The notes: a model not told the origin generated them from the letters alone. A DNA stretch of 64,000 bases from Herbidospora daliensis (GCF_001570585.1 NZ_BBXF01000001.1:186001-250000); one strand, 5' to 3'; positions 1 to 44,346 are shown, counted from the first letter of the stretch. A program made the numbers and translations.

Positions 1-33803
<33,803 letters not shown>

Positions 33804-33944
33804 TTGTGCGTCTCCTTAAGCAGCGAACGCCGCGCCGAAGAAACGCCCGGTTGTCGATTCGAATAATCCCGTACGTTTCGGCAGCCCCCGGTAGACCTCG
33901 ACATTCCAACGCACGACCGGCGGGAACACAAGAAAGACGACCTT

Positions 33945-33973
33945 GTTCAACCACGGCATCGCCGCAGTTGAAC
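33945..33973. promoter_or_regulatory. StrR-like operator 1, upstream of giant NRPS
   Basis: The site is GTTCAAC-N15-GTTGAAC (29 bp). The arms extend to a perfect 11-bp inverted repeat (CCTTGTTCAAC and GTTGAACAAGG, 33941-33977). Size and spacing equal the StrR/Bbr consensus GTTCGACTG-N11-CAGTCGAAC, and the right arm CAGTTGAAC differs from it at one base. It sits in the 183-bp gap between the giant NRPS start and the stop of the convergently placed upstream permease; the rest of the gap is leader and promoter sequence. Confidence 0.82.
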
Positions 33974-33986
33974 AAGGCCGGAGAGG

Positions 33987-36284
33987 TCACTCGCTGCGGA
34001 GTACCGAGGCGGTCGGCATCGCCGCCGCCCGGCCGGCGGGCGGCCACGCGCCCACGACGGCCAGCAGTGCGCCGGAGGCCGCCAGCGGCACCAGCAGCGG
34101 CCAGGAGTAGACGTCGATCCACGAGCGGGCCATCCCGCTGCCGAGCAGGCCGCCGGTGTAGCCGACCACCGCGTGGTGCGCCAGCACGCCGAGCGGCACG
34201 CCGACGACGCCCCCGGCGAGGCCGAGGGAGGCCATCGAGACCAGCATCATCAGCACGACCTGGCCCGGCGCCATCCCGATCGCCTTCAGCACGCCCAGGT
34301 CCCGGCTGCGCTCCCGGGTGCTGAGCACGACGCTGTTGACCACCCCGATCGCGGCGGCCACGCAGATGACCACGGAGAAGACCAGGAAGAGGGTGCTCAG
34401 CACGGCGCCGTTGCCCAGGTCGGGGGCGCTGATCCTGGCCCGCATCCCGGGCGGCATGACGGCGTTGGCCCGCGCGACGTAGGCGGCCGGGTCGAGGCTC
34501 GGGTCGACGATCACCGAGACCGCGGCCGACATGGAGAGCAGGCCGGGCTGGGGGAAGGTGGCGGCGTCGAGCATCAGCCGGTCGATGTCGGGGTGGGCGA
34601 ACGAACCGACGATCCGGACCGTCGTCTCCGTGCCGCCCGCCGACAGGACGAGCTCGTCGCCGACGTCGAGCCCGTGGAGCCGGAGGAACCCCTCGGCGGG
34701 CACCACCTCGCCGGGAGCGGCGAACCACCGCCCGCGGACGAGGTTGTCACCCAGGAACGGGCCGTAGTCACCCAGATAGCCCTCGACGGTCATCTCCGAC
34801 GGCAGGCCGGGGATCGTCGCGGTCAGGTTGCCCTGGCTCATCACGGCGGCGGTGCCGGGCAGCGACCGCGCGAACGCGGTCACCTCCTCCTGGCCGGGGC
34901 GGCTCTCCTCGGGCACGCCCGGGTCGACGCCGACCTTCACCGAGGTGTGCCCCTCGGTGTCGGCCAGCCCGATCCTCATCACCGTCTGGTGGAGGCCCAG
35001 GCCCATCGTCACCGCCGTCACCCCGAGGCAGAGCCCCGCGAGCGTGAGCGCGGTCCGGGCCGGCCGGGCGAACGGCAGGCTGAGCCCGAGCGCGACCGGC
35101 GCGGGCAACCGGGTGCGGGCCAGCCGGCGCTGGGGGCCGCGCCCCCGTCCGGCCCGCGAGACGGTCCCGGCGCTGATCGCCTGCACCGCCGGGAGCCGCC
35201 CGGCCCGCGACGCCGGGACCAGCGCGGCGAGCGCGACCAGGGCGAGCACGCCCGCCCCCGCCGCCACGGCCAGGAGGACGGAGATCCCCCCGGCCGAGGG
35301 AAGCTGGAAGCTCCCGGCCAGCCCGGCGGCGGTCCGCGCGGCGACGACCCCGCCCGCGACCACGCCCACCAGGCAGCCGGCCGCCGCCGGGACGGCCACC
35401 ATCAGCACGTAGCCGGAGGTGACCTGGCCCGGGGTGAACCCGAGAGACTTCATCACGCCGATGTGCCGGAAGCCGGCGACCACCGCGCCGCTGACCACGT
35501 TGCCGACGATGAACACCGACACGGCCACGGCCAGCAACCCGAAGACCCCGACGAACGGGATCATCTCCTGGAACCGTTCCTGGAACGCCTGCCGGGTGGC
35601 GATGTAGGACTCGTTGCCCGTCATCGGCAGCCCGGCCGTCGCCTGGGCCAGGCTCCGCTGCACCTCGGGTGAGTCGGCGGCCCGCTGGAACCGGTACAGC
35701 ATCTGGTACGCCTCGGGGGGGACGGCGTCGAACTGGGCGGGCGTCACCCATCCGCCGACCCCGCCGGTCGCCGAGGTGGCGAACCCGACGACGGTCAGCT
35801 CGGGCAGCCCGGACGAGCTCAGCACCGCCCCGAGCCCGAGCCCGGCCGACGGAGAGCCGCTGAGCACGACCTCCCCCGGCGCGCTCACCCAGCGTCCGGC
35901 GGTCACGCTCAGCCGGTCGACGGGACCGCCGGGGTCCGGCCGCCCCGCCACGACGAGGCTGAAGGCGCGGCCCGCCCCGCCGATCCCGGGGAACGTGGCG
36001 ACCGGGAACGGCCCGGCCGCGGCCGTGACGCCCGGCGCGGCCGCCGTCGCGGCCAGCTGTCCGGCGCTCACCTCGGCCGGGTCGAAGCGCGCGGTGGCGT
36101 GGGCGCCCGCGGCCCGCTCGAACGCGTCGTCGAAGAGGGAACCGGCCCGGGTCACCAGGCCGAGGCCGAAGATGAGGGTGGTGGTGGCCAGGGCGACGAC
36201 CAGGGCGATGCTGACCGTCTGGAGGCGGCGGCGGCGCACGCCCGCGCGCGCGACCGTCCAGACGGCGCTCAGCGGGCGTGCCAC
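33987..36284 (-). CDS. ABC exporter permease, FtsX/MacB type
   Basis: A 765-residue membrane protein starting at a GTG (36284) that overlaps the end of the ATPase gene by 16 bases, so the two are translationally coupled. The open frame continues upstream, but that part lies antisense to the sulfotransferase and is not coding. There is an N-terminal membrane helix near residues 22-45, a large extracytoplasmic domain, a central group of helices (around VFGLLAVAVSVFIVGN), a second extracytoplasmic domain and a C-terminal group of helices. This is the two-FtsX-domain layout of exporters that handle antibiotic peptides or lipoproteins. With its ATPase it probably gives self-resistance or export; substrate unknown. 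Confidence 0.9.
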   Translation of the reverse strand: MARPLSAVWTVARAGVRRRRLQTVSIALVVALATTTLIFGLGLVTRAGSLFDDAFERAAGAHATARFDPAEVSAGQLAATAAAPGVTAAAGPFPVATFPGIGGAGRAFSLVVAGRPDPGGPVDRLSVTAGRWVSAPGEVVLSGSPSAGLGLGAVLSSSGLPELTVVGFATSATGGVGGWVTPAQFDAVPPEAYQMLYRFQRAADSPEVQRSLAQATAGLPMTGNESYIATRQAFQERFQEMIPFVGVFGLLAVAVSVFIVGNVVSGAVVAGFRHIGVMKSLGFTPGQVTSGYVLMVAVPAAAGCLVGVVAGGVVAARTAAGLAGSFQLPSAGGISVLLAVAAGAGVLALVALAALVPASRAGRLPAVQAISAGTVSRAGRGRGPQRRLARTRLPAPVALGLSLPFARPARTALTLAGLCLGVTAVTMGLGLHQTVMRIGLADTEGHTSVKVGVDPGVPEESRPGQEEVTAFARSLPGTAAVMSQGNLTATIPGLPSEMTVEGYLGDYGPFLGDNLVRGRWFAAPGEVVPAEGFLRLHGLDVGDELVLSAGGTETTVRIVGSFAHPDIDRLMLDAATFPQPGLLSMSAAVSVIVDPSLDPAAYVARANAVMPPGMRARISAPDLGNGAVLSTLFLVFSVVICVAAAIGVVNSVVLSTRERSRDLGVLKAIGMAPGQVVLMMLVSMASLGLAGGVVGVPLGVLAHHAVVGYTGGLLGSGMARSWIDVYSWPLLVPLAASGALLAVVGAWPPAGRAAAMPTASVLRSE

Positions 36285-36982
36285 GACCGGCCCCTGTCGA
36301 GCTGGGTCTGGCCGACGATGCGGCCGTCCATGAAGTCGACCTGCCGGGTCGCGCACCGGGTGACCAGCCACTGGTCGTGGGTGACCAGGAGCAGGGTCTG
36401 GCCGGTGCGGTTGAGGTCGAGCAGCAGGTCCATGATCTGCTCGCCGGTCCGGCTGTCGACCGCGCCGGTCGGCTCGTCGGCCATGAGCAGGGCGGGCCGG
36501 TTCATCAGCGCGCGGGCCACGCCGACCCGCTGGCGTTCGCCGCCGCTCAGCGTCGCCGGGTAGGCGTCGCGCCGGTCGGCGATGCCGAGCCCGTCGAGCA
36601 GCTCCAGCGCCCGGGCGCGGGCGCCGCGCGCGGGCACGCCGACGAGCCGCGCCGCCAGCGCGACGTTCTCCAGCACCGGCAGGTCGTCGAGCAGGTTGAA
36701 GAACTGGAAGACGATCCCGATGTGGCGGCGGCGGAACCGCGCGAGCGCCGCCTCGCCCATGGCGGTCAGGTCCTCGCCGTTGACCACGACCGAGCCCGAC
36801 GTGGGCCGGTCGAGGCCCGCCACCATGTTGAGCAGCGTCGACTTGCCGCTGCCCGACGGCCCAACGACCGCGACCGCCTCGCCGGGGGAGATCTCCAGAG
36901 TCACGTCGTGGAGGGCGGCGACGCCGCCGTAGACCTTGCGGACCGCGTCGAGCCGGATCACCGCTCCCTCGCCTTCGTTCAT
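36269..36982 (-). CDS. ABC transporter ATPase (MacB/LolD type)
   Basis: A 237-residue nucleotide-binding subunit. Walker A is GPSGSGKST (residues 41-49), the signature is LSGGERQRV and Walker B is LLMADEPTG followed by the D-loop. The start MNEGEG is chosen because GGGAG lies just before it; a longer frame to 37084 would run across the promoter and the start of the divergent sulfotransferase. It partners the FtsX-type permease immediately downstream. The 31-bp element at 37017-37047 is 34 bases upstream. Confidence 0.93.
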   Translation of the reverse strand: MNEGEGAVIRLDAVRKVYGGVAALHDVTLEISPGEAVAVVGPSGSGKSTLLNMVAGLDRPTSGSVVVNGEDLTAMGEAALARFRRRHIGIVFQFFNLLDDLPVLENVALAARLVGVPARGARARALELLDGLGIADRRDAYPATLSGGERQRVGVARALMNRPALLMADEPTGAVDSRTGEQIMDLLLDLNRTGQTLLLVTHDQWLVTRCATRQVDFMDGRIVGQTQLDRGRSWHAR

Positions 36983-37016
36983 GCTCCCACCATGGTCGCC
37001 GGAAGGTTGCATCCGA

Positions 37017-37047
37017 GTGACCGTCCGCGTTAACCCTGTCCTTATCC
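37017..37047 (-). promoter_or_regulatory. 31-bp shared exporter element, copy a
   Basis: Read on the minus strand it is GGATAAGG-N4-GGTTAACG-N4-CGGTCAC. It lies in the 100-bp divergent gap, 34 bases from the ATPase start and 35 bases from the sulfotransferase start. Two other copies occur at 41787-41817 and 48635-48665 with the same internal spacing. Confidence 0.75.
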
Positions 37048-37082
37048 GGCCCGCTCCCCCCACCGTGGAAAGAGGACTCATC

Positions 37083-37877
37083 ATGCCGCTGGCCTGGGTC
37101 GCCTCCTATCCCAGATCGGGCAACACCTGGACGCGCATATTGCTGGCGAGTTACCTGAGGGACGCGGCCGTCAGTTTCAAGGTCGCCGAACTGGGCGTCC
37201 TCGACGAGGCGGTCACCGACCTGATCGACGTCTTCGAGCACGGCCGGGCCCTCCCCCTCGACCGGCCCGGCACCCTGGCGGTGAAGACCCACTTCCTGCC
37301 CGGCGCCGACGTCCACCGGCCCTACCGGGACGCGGTCGGCAAGGTGCTCTACCTGATTCGCGACCCGCGCGACGTGCTGCACAGCGCCGAACGGTTCCTG
37401 CGGGTCGGCCCCGGCCACCGCGAGGCGTTCGCCCATCACTTCGTCGCCCATCGGGGCGCGCGGGCGTGGGAGAAGGTCGGCTACGGCTCCTGGCCGGCCA
37501 GCGTCCTGGAGTGGACCTCGCCCGACCGGCTGCACCGCCACTTCCCCGGCGCCGAGATCAGCGTCGTCCGCTACGAGGACCTCAGGCGCGACCCCGTCGC
37601 GGTGCTGCGCGAGATGATCGTCTTCCTGGGGTTCGACGACGACCCCGACCCCGGGCGGGTCGAGCGGGCCGTCGCCAACTCGCGCCTCGACGTGCTGCGC
37701 GGCGTCGAGAAGAAGGACGACACGCGCGGCGCCCCGGCCGAGCCGTTCTTCGGCGACGGCCTGACCAGGCGCAGCCTCGCGGGCTACGGCTCCGGCGTCG
37801 AACAGGCCTACGCCCGCCTGCTCGACGGCGACGCCGAGTTCGCCGGCCTGGCCCGCGACCACGGATACGCCTCATGA
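37083..37877 (+). CDS. PAPS-dependent sulfotransferase, StaL/Teg type
   Basis: A 264-residue cytoplasmic enzyme expected to transfer sulfate from PAPS to a hydroxyl group. The 5'-phosphosulfate loop is YPRSGNTW (residues 9-16), the catalytic His is in VKTHF (His70) and the 3'-phosphate loop is YLIRDPRDVLHS. The C-terminal pattern (YARLLDGDAEFAGLARDHGYA) also follows the glycopeptide sulfotransferases StaL and Teg12-14. The ATG at 37083 has GAGG 7-8 bases upstream. It overlaps the next gene by ATGA. The target in the peptide (Tyr, Hpg phenol, or beta-hydroxyl) is not visible. Confidence 0.9.
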   Translation: MPLAWVASYPRSGNTWTRILLASYLRDAAVSFKVAELGVLDEAVTDLIDVFEHGRALPLDRPGTLAVKTHFLPGADVHRPYRDAVGKVLYLIRDPRDVLHSAERFLRVGPGHREAFAHHFVAHRGARAWEKVGYGSWPASVLEWTSPDRLHRHFPGAEISVVRYEDLRRDPVAVLREMIVFLGFDDDPDPGRVERAVANSRLDVLRGVEKKDDTRGAPAEPFFGDGLTRRSLAGYGSGVEQAYARLLDGDAEFAGLARDHGYAS

Positions 37878-38692
37878 GCCCGCTCGCCTGGATCACGTCG
37901 TGCCGCCAGTCGGGCTCGGCCACCGCCCACCTGCTGCTCGTCGGCTACCTGTTCGACGCGCCGCCGCACGAGGTCTCCCAGGAGGCGGCGCTGGCCGCGG
38001 CCCCCGACCTCTTCCAGCTCTGCAACTGGGGCCGGACGGTGCCGCTCGACGAGCGCCGCCCCCACGTGGTGCGCACCTACGCCCTGCCCGGCGAGCAGAT
38101 CATCGCGCCCTACCGCGCGGTCACCGGCAAGGTCGTCTACGTGGTCCGCGACCCGCGGTCGCTGATCTCGGCCATCGTGCACGGCGGGCGGGTGAAGCCG
38201 GGCGACCGGGCCAGGACGGCCGTCGAACTGGTCGGCGCCCTCGGCGCGATCCCCGGCTTCGGCCCGTCGAGGGCCACGTGGGAGGACCACGTCGCCGAGT
38301 GGGCGACGCCCGAACGGGCCCGCGCCCACTTCCCCGGCCTGAGCGAGATCTGCGTGGTCCGCTACGAGGACCTGACGAACGACCCGGCTGCGGTCCTGCG
38401 CCGTCTCGTCGCCTTCCTCGGCACGATGGGGCCGGTCGACGACGACCGGATCGAGCGGACCCTGGCCGCCTGGACGCCCGACGCCGTCAGGGAGGCCCCG
38501 ATCTCCTCGCCCCTCCCGGGCATCGAGGCGTTCCGGGACGCCCGTCCCCGGCCGGGGAAGGCGCCGGACGAGCCGCCGGCGCTGGCGGAGATCAGCCCCG
38601 ACGCGGAGGAGGCCTACCGGCGGCGGCTCGCCCGCGACGCCGCGTTCGCGGCGCTGGTGAAGCGGTTCGGCTACCTGCCCCAAGGGGTCTAA
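37874..38692 (+). CDS. Degenerate sulfotransferase paralogue
   Basis: A 272-residue protein coupled to the preceding sulfotransferase by a 4-base ATGA overlap. It keeps the fold signatures (PLAWI start, VVYVVRDPRSLIS, CVVRYEDL, C-terminal YRRRLARDAAFAALVKRFGYL) but the phosphosulfate loop is SCRQSGSATA rather than YPRSGNTW, and the KTH catalytic motif is RTY (Tyr69). It may be inactive, a partner subunit of the first enzyme, or changed in chemistry. Its stop codon overlaps the stop of the convergent permease gene (CTAA, 38689-38692). Confidence 0.85.
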   Translation: MSPLAWITSCRQSGSATAHLLLVGYLFDAPPHEVSQEAALAAAPDLFQLCNWGRTVPLDERRPHVVRTYALPGEQIIAPYRAVTGKVVYVVRDPRSLISAIVHGGRVKPGDRARTAVELVGALGAIPGFGPSRATWEDHVAEWATPERARAHFPGLSEICVVRYEDLTNDPAAVLRRLVAFLGTMGPVDDDRIERTLAAWTPDAVREAPISSPLPGIEAFRDARPRPGKAPDEPPALAEISPDAEEAYRRRLARDAAFAALVKRFGYLPQGV

Positions 38693-39878
38693 ACGGTCGC
38701 GAGCGCCTCGGTGGGGGTGAGGCGCGCCGCCCGTCTGGCCGGGTAGAGGCCGGCGACGGCGCCGATGGCCACCGAGGCGAGCGCGCCGCCCGCGATGGCC
38801 TGGACCGGCAGCTCCAGCGGCCAGCCCTTGAACGCGGCGTACCCGAAGCAGATGACCAGGCCGATGCCGACCCCGGCCGCACCGCCGAGCGCCGACAGCG
38901 TGACCGCCTCGGTGAAGAACTGCATGCGGATCTGCCCCCGGGTCGCCCCCAGCGAGCGGCGCAGGCCGATCTCCTGGCGGCGCTCCAGCACCGAGATCAC
39001 CATGATGTTGGCGATGCCGACCCCGCCCGCCACCAGCGCCACCGCGCCCAGGCCGAAGAACAGGGCGTTGAAGGCGTTGTTGGCCGCGGCCTCGGCGGTC
39101 AGCGCGTCGGACGGGCGGCTGACCTTCACCTCTTCGGGGTGCGCCGGGTTGACCGTGTGGCTGAGCCGGTCGCGGACGTACTGCACGGACTCGTTGCTGG
39201 AGCGTTCGTACAGGGTGGTGGCGTAGCCGTCGAAGCCGAGCTGGCGGGCGTAGTCCCAGCCGATCAGCGCCGACCGGTCGATCTCGGGCGCGAGCTTCAC
39301 CGCGTCGAGGATGCCGACCACCATGAACCAGCGCCCGGCGATGTAGACGTGGCCGCCCGCCTCGCCGATGCCGAGCCAGTTCGCCGCGCTGGCGCCGAGC
39401 ACGACGGCCGGATAGCGGCCGGTGGCCTCGTTGAGGAACGTGCCCGACTTCACCGTGCCGCCCAGCGCGCCCAGCAGGTCGGTACGGGCGGCCTGCACCG
39501 CCACCCCGCTGGTGTTGGACGACGGGATCTTGTCGGTGCGCCGGACGGTGGCGTCGTCGATCAGGCCGACCGCCGTGACGCCCTCGACTCCGGGGATCCG
39601 GGCCACCATGCTCTCGGCCTCGGCGGGCAGCCGGGCCTCCTCGCCGAGCAGGGTGGTGCCGGCCTCGACGGTCAGCATGTTGGTGCCGAGCTGCCGGATC
39701 TCCTCCATGAGTCCGGCCATGCTGATCGTGCTGATGCCGACCAGGCCGACCATCGACGCGACGCCGATGGCGATGCCCAGCGCCGACAACACGGCCCGCG
39801 TCATCCGGCCGCGCAGCCCTTCGAGGCCGACCGCCACCAGGTCGCCGCCGCGCAGCCGGACCGGCTCGGGAAGAGTGA

Positions 39879-39882
<4 letters not shown>
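38689..39882 (-). CDS. MacB-like ABC transporter permease
   Basis: A 397-residue permease with the classical MacB topology: one N-terminal helix (about residues 30-52), a long extracytoplasmic domain with the typical [10 protein letters not shown] region, then three C-terminal helices between about 275 and 385, ending [17 protein letters not shown]. The MacB/FtsX motif [16 protein letters not shown] is present. The start overlaps the ATPase stop by 4 bases. Third gene of an adaptor-ATPase-permease operon. Confidence 0.93.
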
Positions 39883-40576
<694 letters not shown>

Positions 40577-40580
<4 letters not shown>

Positions 40581-41722
40581 GTGCGGGCCACCTCGACGTT
40601 CATCCCCGGCTCCAGGTCGCCCTTGACCTCGACCTTGTCGCCGTCGAAGATGCCGAGCTCGACCGGGACCGAGCGGACCGCCCCCGAGGCGTCCCTGACG
40701 TTCACCGAGTAGGCGCCCTCGCCCGAGGCGAGCAGGGCGTTGACCGGCACGACCAGCACGTCTTCGTGGACGGTGCTGGAGAAGCCGACCGTGGCGGGGG
40801 CGCTGTCGAGACGCCCGGCGCTGCTCGCCTTGTCGAGCGTGACGGACACCGGGATCGTCGCGTTCTCGGTGCCCTCGCCGGTCTGCGACTTGGCGTTGGT
40901 GGCGCCCGCGGTGGCGACGGTCCCGATCGAGGTGATGCGGCCCGTGGTGGCCTTGCCGCCGGGCAGCGTGACCCTGACCTCGGCGCCCTTCTCGGCCAGC
41001 CCCTGGTCGTTGACCGGCAGGTCGACGGTGACCGTGCGGCCCAGGCCGCTCGCGGTCAGGACGGTGCCGCCGGCGTCGCCGCCCAGCAGGCCCTTCACGT
41101 CGGTGACCCGGATCGCGCCGGGCTGCACCACCGCCGTGTCGAGCGTGAAGACGCCGGTCTCCGGCAGGTTCACGTCGTCCTGCCAGGCCATGACCGCCTG
41201 GGCGGTGGCCCAGGTGAAGGTGCGGTCGACGGTGACGTACTTCCCGTAGCCGAGCGCTTCGAGGTTGCGCTCCAGCTGGAGCACGTCGCGGCCGGTGCGG
41301 CCCTGCTGGAGGTCCCGCCAGAACGGCGTCGCGCCGTAGAACAGCGGGACGGTCACCCCGTCCTTGCCGTAGACGCGGTCGCCGCGCCTGATCACGTCCC
41401 CGGCCTCGGGCAACCAGGTGATGCGGCCCTTGGCGCCCAGGACGGTGTAGGTCCCGGCGTAGCCGAGCGTGCCGTCGACCTCCCGCACGTTGACCATGTC
41501 GGTGCGCTCCACCGCGACCGTCGGCAGCGTCGAGACGACCGCGGGCGGGGGTTCGGCGCGGTTCTGCAGCGCGTAGACGGCGGCGGCCGCGCCGACCACC
41601 AGCACGACGGCTCCACCCATGAGCACGCGCCGGCGGCCCCTGCGGTTCCGCGACGGGGCCTCCCCGGGTGGCACCGGGGCCGTCCGCGCCGCCGATGCCC
41701 CGATCTCGGAATCCAGCATCAT
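40577..41722 (-). CDS. Membrane-fusion adaptor with peptidoglycan-binding domain
   Basis: A 381-residue protein with a short basic cytoplasmic tail, one membrane anchor near residues 34-53, and an extracytoplasmic part. It contains a PG_binding_1-like domain (around [26 protein letters not shown]) followed by HlyD/RND-adaptor-like beta domains. In Gram-positives such adaptors pair with MacB-like ATPase and permease, as here. GGAGGGAG precedes two adjacent ATG codons; the first is used. The 31-bp element copy b lies 64 bases upstream. Export or sensing of the peptide at the envelope is the likely role. Confidence 0.9.
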
Positions 41723-41768
41723 CGGCTCCCTCCGTTTAGACGAACTCCTGCCATCCGAACTCTGGCCT

Positions 41769-41787
41769 CCGGGCGGTTTCCGCCCGG
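41769..41787. other. Leader hairpin upstream of adaptor gene
   Basis: A perfect 8-bp stem (CCGGGCGG and CCGCCCGG) with a 3-base loop, between the 31-bp element and the adaptor start. It could be a leader structure or part of a binding site; there is no T run on either side. Confidence 0.5.
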
Positions 41788-41817
41788 TGACCGCAAGCGT
41801 TAACCACCGCCTTATGC
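41787..41817 (-). promoter_or_regulatory. 31-bp shared exporter element, copy b
   Basis: On the minus strand: GCATAAGG-N4-GGTTAACG-N4-CGGTCAC, one base different from copies a and c in the fixed positions. It lies upstream of the adaptor-ATPase-permease operon. Confidence 0.72.
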
Positions 41818-41837
41818 GCGCGGCGGGGAGACGCGAA

Positions 41838-41866
41838 GCCCCCGCGCGGGCGTGCCGCGCGGGGGC
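41838..41866 (-). terminator. Hairpin terminator after alpha/beta hydrolase
   Basis: A perfect 12-bp GC-rich stem with a 5-base loop starts 13 bases after the hydrolase stop. It has no T tract, which is common for actinomycete terminators. It separates this unit from the exporter operon, which runs in the same direction. Confidence 0.7.
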
Positions 41867-41878
41867 CGGAACGGGCCG

Positions 41879-42679
41879 TCAGACCTTGTCGAAGAATTCC
41901 ACGATCGCCTGGTTGACCTGGTCGGGCCGCTCCAGGTGGCCGAGGTGCCCGGCGCCGGGGATCTCGACCAGGTCGCAGTCGGGGATGAGGTCGGCCACCT
42001 CGGCGCCGAAGTGGGGCGGCGTGACGACGTCGTCGGCGAAGGCGATGACCCGGCAGGGCGCCGTGATCCGCCCCAGCACCGCGCGGCGGTCCTGGTCGGT
42101 GTCGATCCACTCCTGGCCGGAGGCGCCCGGCCCGCCGCCGCTCAGCTCGAAGACCTCCAGCCACGACGCCACGGCGTGGTCGTCGTTCAGCGTGCGGGGG
42201 GAGAGCATGGTGAGCACCGAGTGGAGCGCCCGGTACTCCGGCGGCAGCGCCACTCCGTCGCGCCGGAGGCTCAGCTCGGCCGCCGTCTGGGCCCGGCGCA
42301 GCATGTCCGACCGGGCCCGGGTGGCCATGAGCACGGCCGAGTGGACGAGATGGGGCGCCCCGGCGGCCAGTTCCTGCGCCACCATGGCGCCCAGCGACGT
42401 GCCGACGATCCGGCACGGCGCCAGGCCGAGCGCCTCGATCAGCCCCCGCGTGTCGGCAACCATGTCGGCCAGGGTGTAGCGGCCGGGCGGGGCGTCCGAC
42501 GGCGGGATGCCGCGGTTGTCGAAGGTGACGGTGGCGTAGCCCGCCGCCCGCAGGGCGGGGGTCTGGTGCATGTCCCACTGGGTGCTGGACGCGCCGGACC
42601 CCATGACGAGCAGGACGGTGTCGCCCTGTCCCGACCGCTGGAACGACAGCCGGATCCCGTTGGCACGGACGAAGGGCAT
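41879..42679 (-). CDS. Alpha/beta hydrolase
   Basis: A 266-residue cytoplasmic hydrolase. The nucleophile elbow is GTSLGAM (Ser95), the acid is probably in FADDVVTP and the catalytic His is in GAGHLGH (His245). The GGAG ribosome site overlaps the stop of the CmlA-like gene, so the two are coupled. Hydrolases of this type often sit beside carrier-acting hydroxylases in peptide antibiotic clusters; the actual substrate (a stalled carrier-bound intermediate, an ester or the peptide itself) is not shown by the sequence. Confidence 0.88.
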   Translation of the reverse strand: MPFVRANGIRLSFQRSGQGDTVLLVMGSGASSTQWDMHQTPALRAAGYATVTFDNRGIPPSDAPPGRYTLADMVADTRGLIEALGLAPCRIVGTSLGAMVAQELAAGAPHLVHSAVLMATRARSDMLRRAQTAAELSLRRDGVALPPEYRALHSVLTMLSPRTLNDDHAVASWLEVFELSGGGPGASGQEWIDTDQDRRAVLGRITAPCRVIAFADDVVTPPHFGAEVADLIPDCDLVEIPGAGHLGHLERPDQVNQAIVEFFDKV

Positions 42680-42685
42680 GCTCTC

Positions 42686-44278
42686 CTACCAGGTCCACTC
42701 ACGGATGTTGAGCAGGTGCTCGGCGGCCACGTCGTGCTCCTTGCACCAGGTCATGAACTCCTCGATCTGCTTGATCTGGTAGGTGTCGGGCGTGTACGTG
42801 GTCGCCATGACGTGGCCCTGCCAGCTCTCCTCCCCCATGGCGTAGACATAGGCCTCGCGGGAGCCGAGTTCGGTCATGATGGCCGCGGCCTGTTCGGCGT
42901 TGGAGCCCGACAGCTTGCGCGAGTCGCTCATCTTCTTGGTCACCGGCCGGGTCAGCAGGCCCTGGTAGAGCCAGGTCAGCGGGGCGCCGTCGCACTCCAT
43001 GCCGAGGAAGGCGATGTCGACCTCGCCCAGGTGGGAGCGGATGTACCGGTAGAGCGGCGGGGCGATGCCCGAGGAGTCGGCGCCGATGAACACCGACTTT
43101 CCGGCGAGCTGGACCATGTAGGTCGACTTGGCTCGGATGTCGAGGTCGGAGTGTTCGCCGAGGAACGGCGTCGCGACGACCTTGGCCCCGCCGGGCAGCG
43201 GGATCTCGTCGAAGTCGTCGACCTCGATCACGGTGAAGCCCATCGACCGCAGGTAGAGGCCGATCGAGGGGTCGCACAGGTTGCCCCGCGACGAGCGCGG
43301 CACGACGACCGCACCGGTGCGCGAGCGTAGCTGGAGCAGCGTCTCCAGGACGATGTGGTCCTGGTGACCATGGGTGATCAGCACCAGGTCGATGCGGTCG
43401 GGCAGGTCGTCGAGGGTGTAGCGGTCGCCATGGCGGTTGTCGGCGCTGATGAACGGGTCGGCGACGACGGCCGCCTCGGGCGTCTGGAGCACCAGGCAGG
43501 CGTGGCCGTAGTAGCGGATGCGGCCGCCGCCCTCGATGTGGCGATCGGGCGACAGGCGGGGCTCGGTTTCGAGCAGGCCGCGCATCAGGGCGGCCTGGGC
43601 GTCGTCGAGGTCGAACAGCTCGCGCAGGCGGGCCAGGGTGGTGCCCTCGATCCGGGCGCGGAACAGCTCGTCGAGTCCCGGGTGGTCGAACGCGATCGGC
43701 AGCTCCAGCACGCCGGGCATCGGCAGGCGCGGGGTGCTGAGGATGAACGGCCGCTCGACGCCGTCCTCCAGCGACAGCTGCACCGACTGGCGGCGGCGGT
43801 CGAAGGCCGGGCTGTGGTAGAGCAGCGGCTCCATGACGTGGAGCGAGGCCTGGTTGCTCGTGTCGTAGGCGAGCTCGACCAGTCCGTGGAGCGACGGGTG
43901 GAGCTTCGGGTAGAGCGGGGTCAGGTCGAAGCCGGTCGCGTTCTGCCGCAGCAGTTCGTCGGCGTCCTGGATCGCGGCGGCGAAGGTGAGCATGTCGGCC
44001 CGGTCGCGCTTGATCGAGTCGAGCAGGTCGCCGATCTCGGTGGCCCGCGACTCCTCGACGTTGACGAAGTAGCCGCCCCGGAGGGCGGGGTTGGTGCTGG
44101 CGGCTATGTGCACCTGCGGGGAGTGGAGATAGGACTCCAGCAGTGGCACCTGCACGTTCGCCAGGTTCATCGCCGCCTGGGCCGGCGCCACGATGTGCAT
44201 CCAGGCGTAGAACCGGTCGACCAGCGGTTCGATGATCGCGTTCGAGCGGAGATAGAGACGCTCGCTGCTGTCGGGCAT
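42686..44278 (-). CDS. CmlA-like diiron beta-hydroxylase
   Basis: A 530-residue protein with an N-terminal CmlA-specific domain and a C-terminal metallo-beta-lactamase fold. The metal motif HGHQDH is near residues 301-306, with further candidate ligands in GEHSD (about 373) and GADS (about 398), very close to the CmlA ligand positions. CmlA (532 residues) beta-hydroxylates an amino acid bound to an NRPS carrier; relatives act in A47934/teicoplanin-type and ramoplanin-type pathways. The start MPDSSE is preferred over the ATG 15 bases upstream because GGGAGAGG lies correctly before it. Divergent from mbtH across StrR-like operator 2. The substrate may be Tyr, Phe or Asp on one of the modules. 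Confidence 0.9.
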   Translation of the reverse strand: MPDSSERLYLRSNAIIEPLVDRFYAWMHIVAPAQAAMNLANVQVPLLESYLHSPQVHIAASTNPALRGGYFVNVEESRATEIGDLLDSIKRDRADMLTFAAAIQDADELLRQNATGFDLTPLYPKLHPSLHGLVELAYDTSNQASLHVMEPLLYHSPAFDRRRQSVQLSLEDGVERPFILSTPRLPMPGVLELPIAFDHPGLDELFRARIEGTTLARLRELFDLDDAQAALMRGLLETEPRLSPDRHIEGGGRIRYYGHACLVLQTPEAAVVADPFISADNRHGDRYTLDDLPDRIDLVLITHGHQDHIVLETLLQLRSRTGAVVVPRSSRGNLCDPSIGLYLRSMGFTVIEVDDFDEIPLPGGAKVVATPFLGEHSDLDIRAKSTYMVQLAGKSVFIGADSSGIAPPLYRYIRSHLGEVDIAFLGMECDGAPLTWLYQGLLTRPVTKKMSDSRKLSGSNAEQAAAIMTELGSREAYVYAMGEESWQGHVMATTYTPDTYQIKQIEEFMTWCKEHDVAAEHLLNIREWTW

Positions 44279-44346
44279 TCTGACCTCTCCCATTCTGGAA
44301 TAAGCGATAACGCATCACGGCGCCGGGCGGCGCGTCAACGCCGGGT

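Noticed and set aside
33987-37862. Upstream extension of the FtsX-type permease to 1,291 codons.
   Set aside because: The extra part runs antisense through the sulfotransferase and out of frame through the ATPase; the GTG at 36284 coupled to the ATPase stop is the sensible start.
37874-38692. Calling the second sulfotransferase a pseudogene.
   Set aside because: The frame is full length and translationally coupled with conserved fold motifs, so an intact protein with altered function is more likely.
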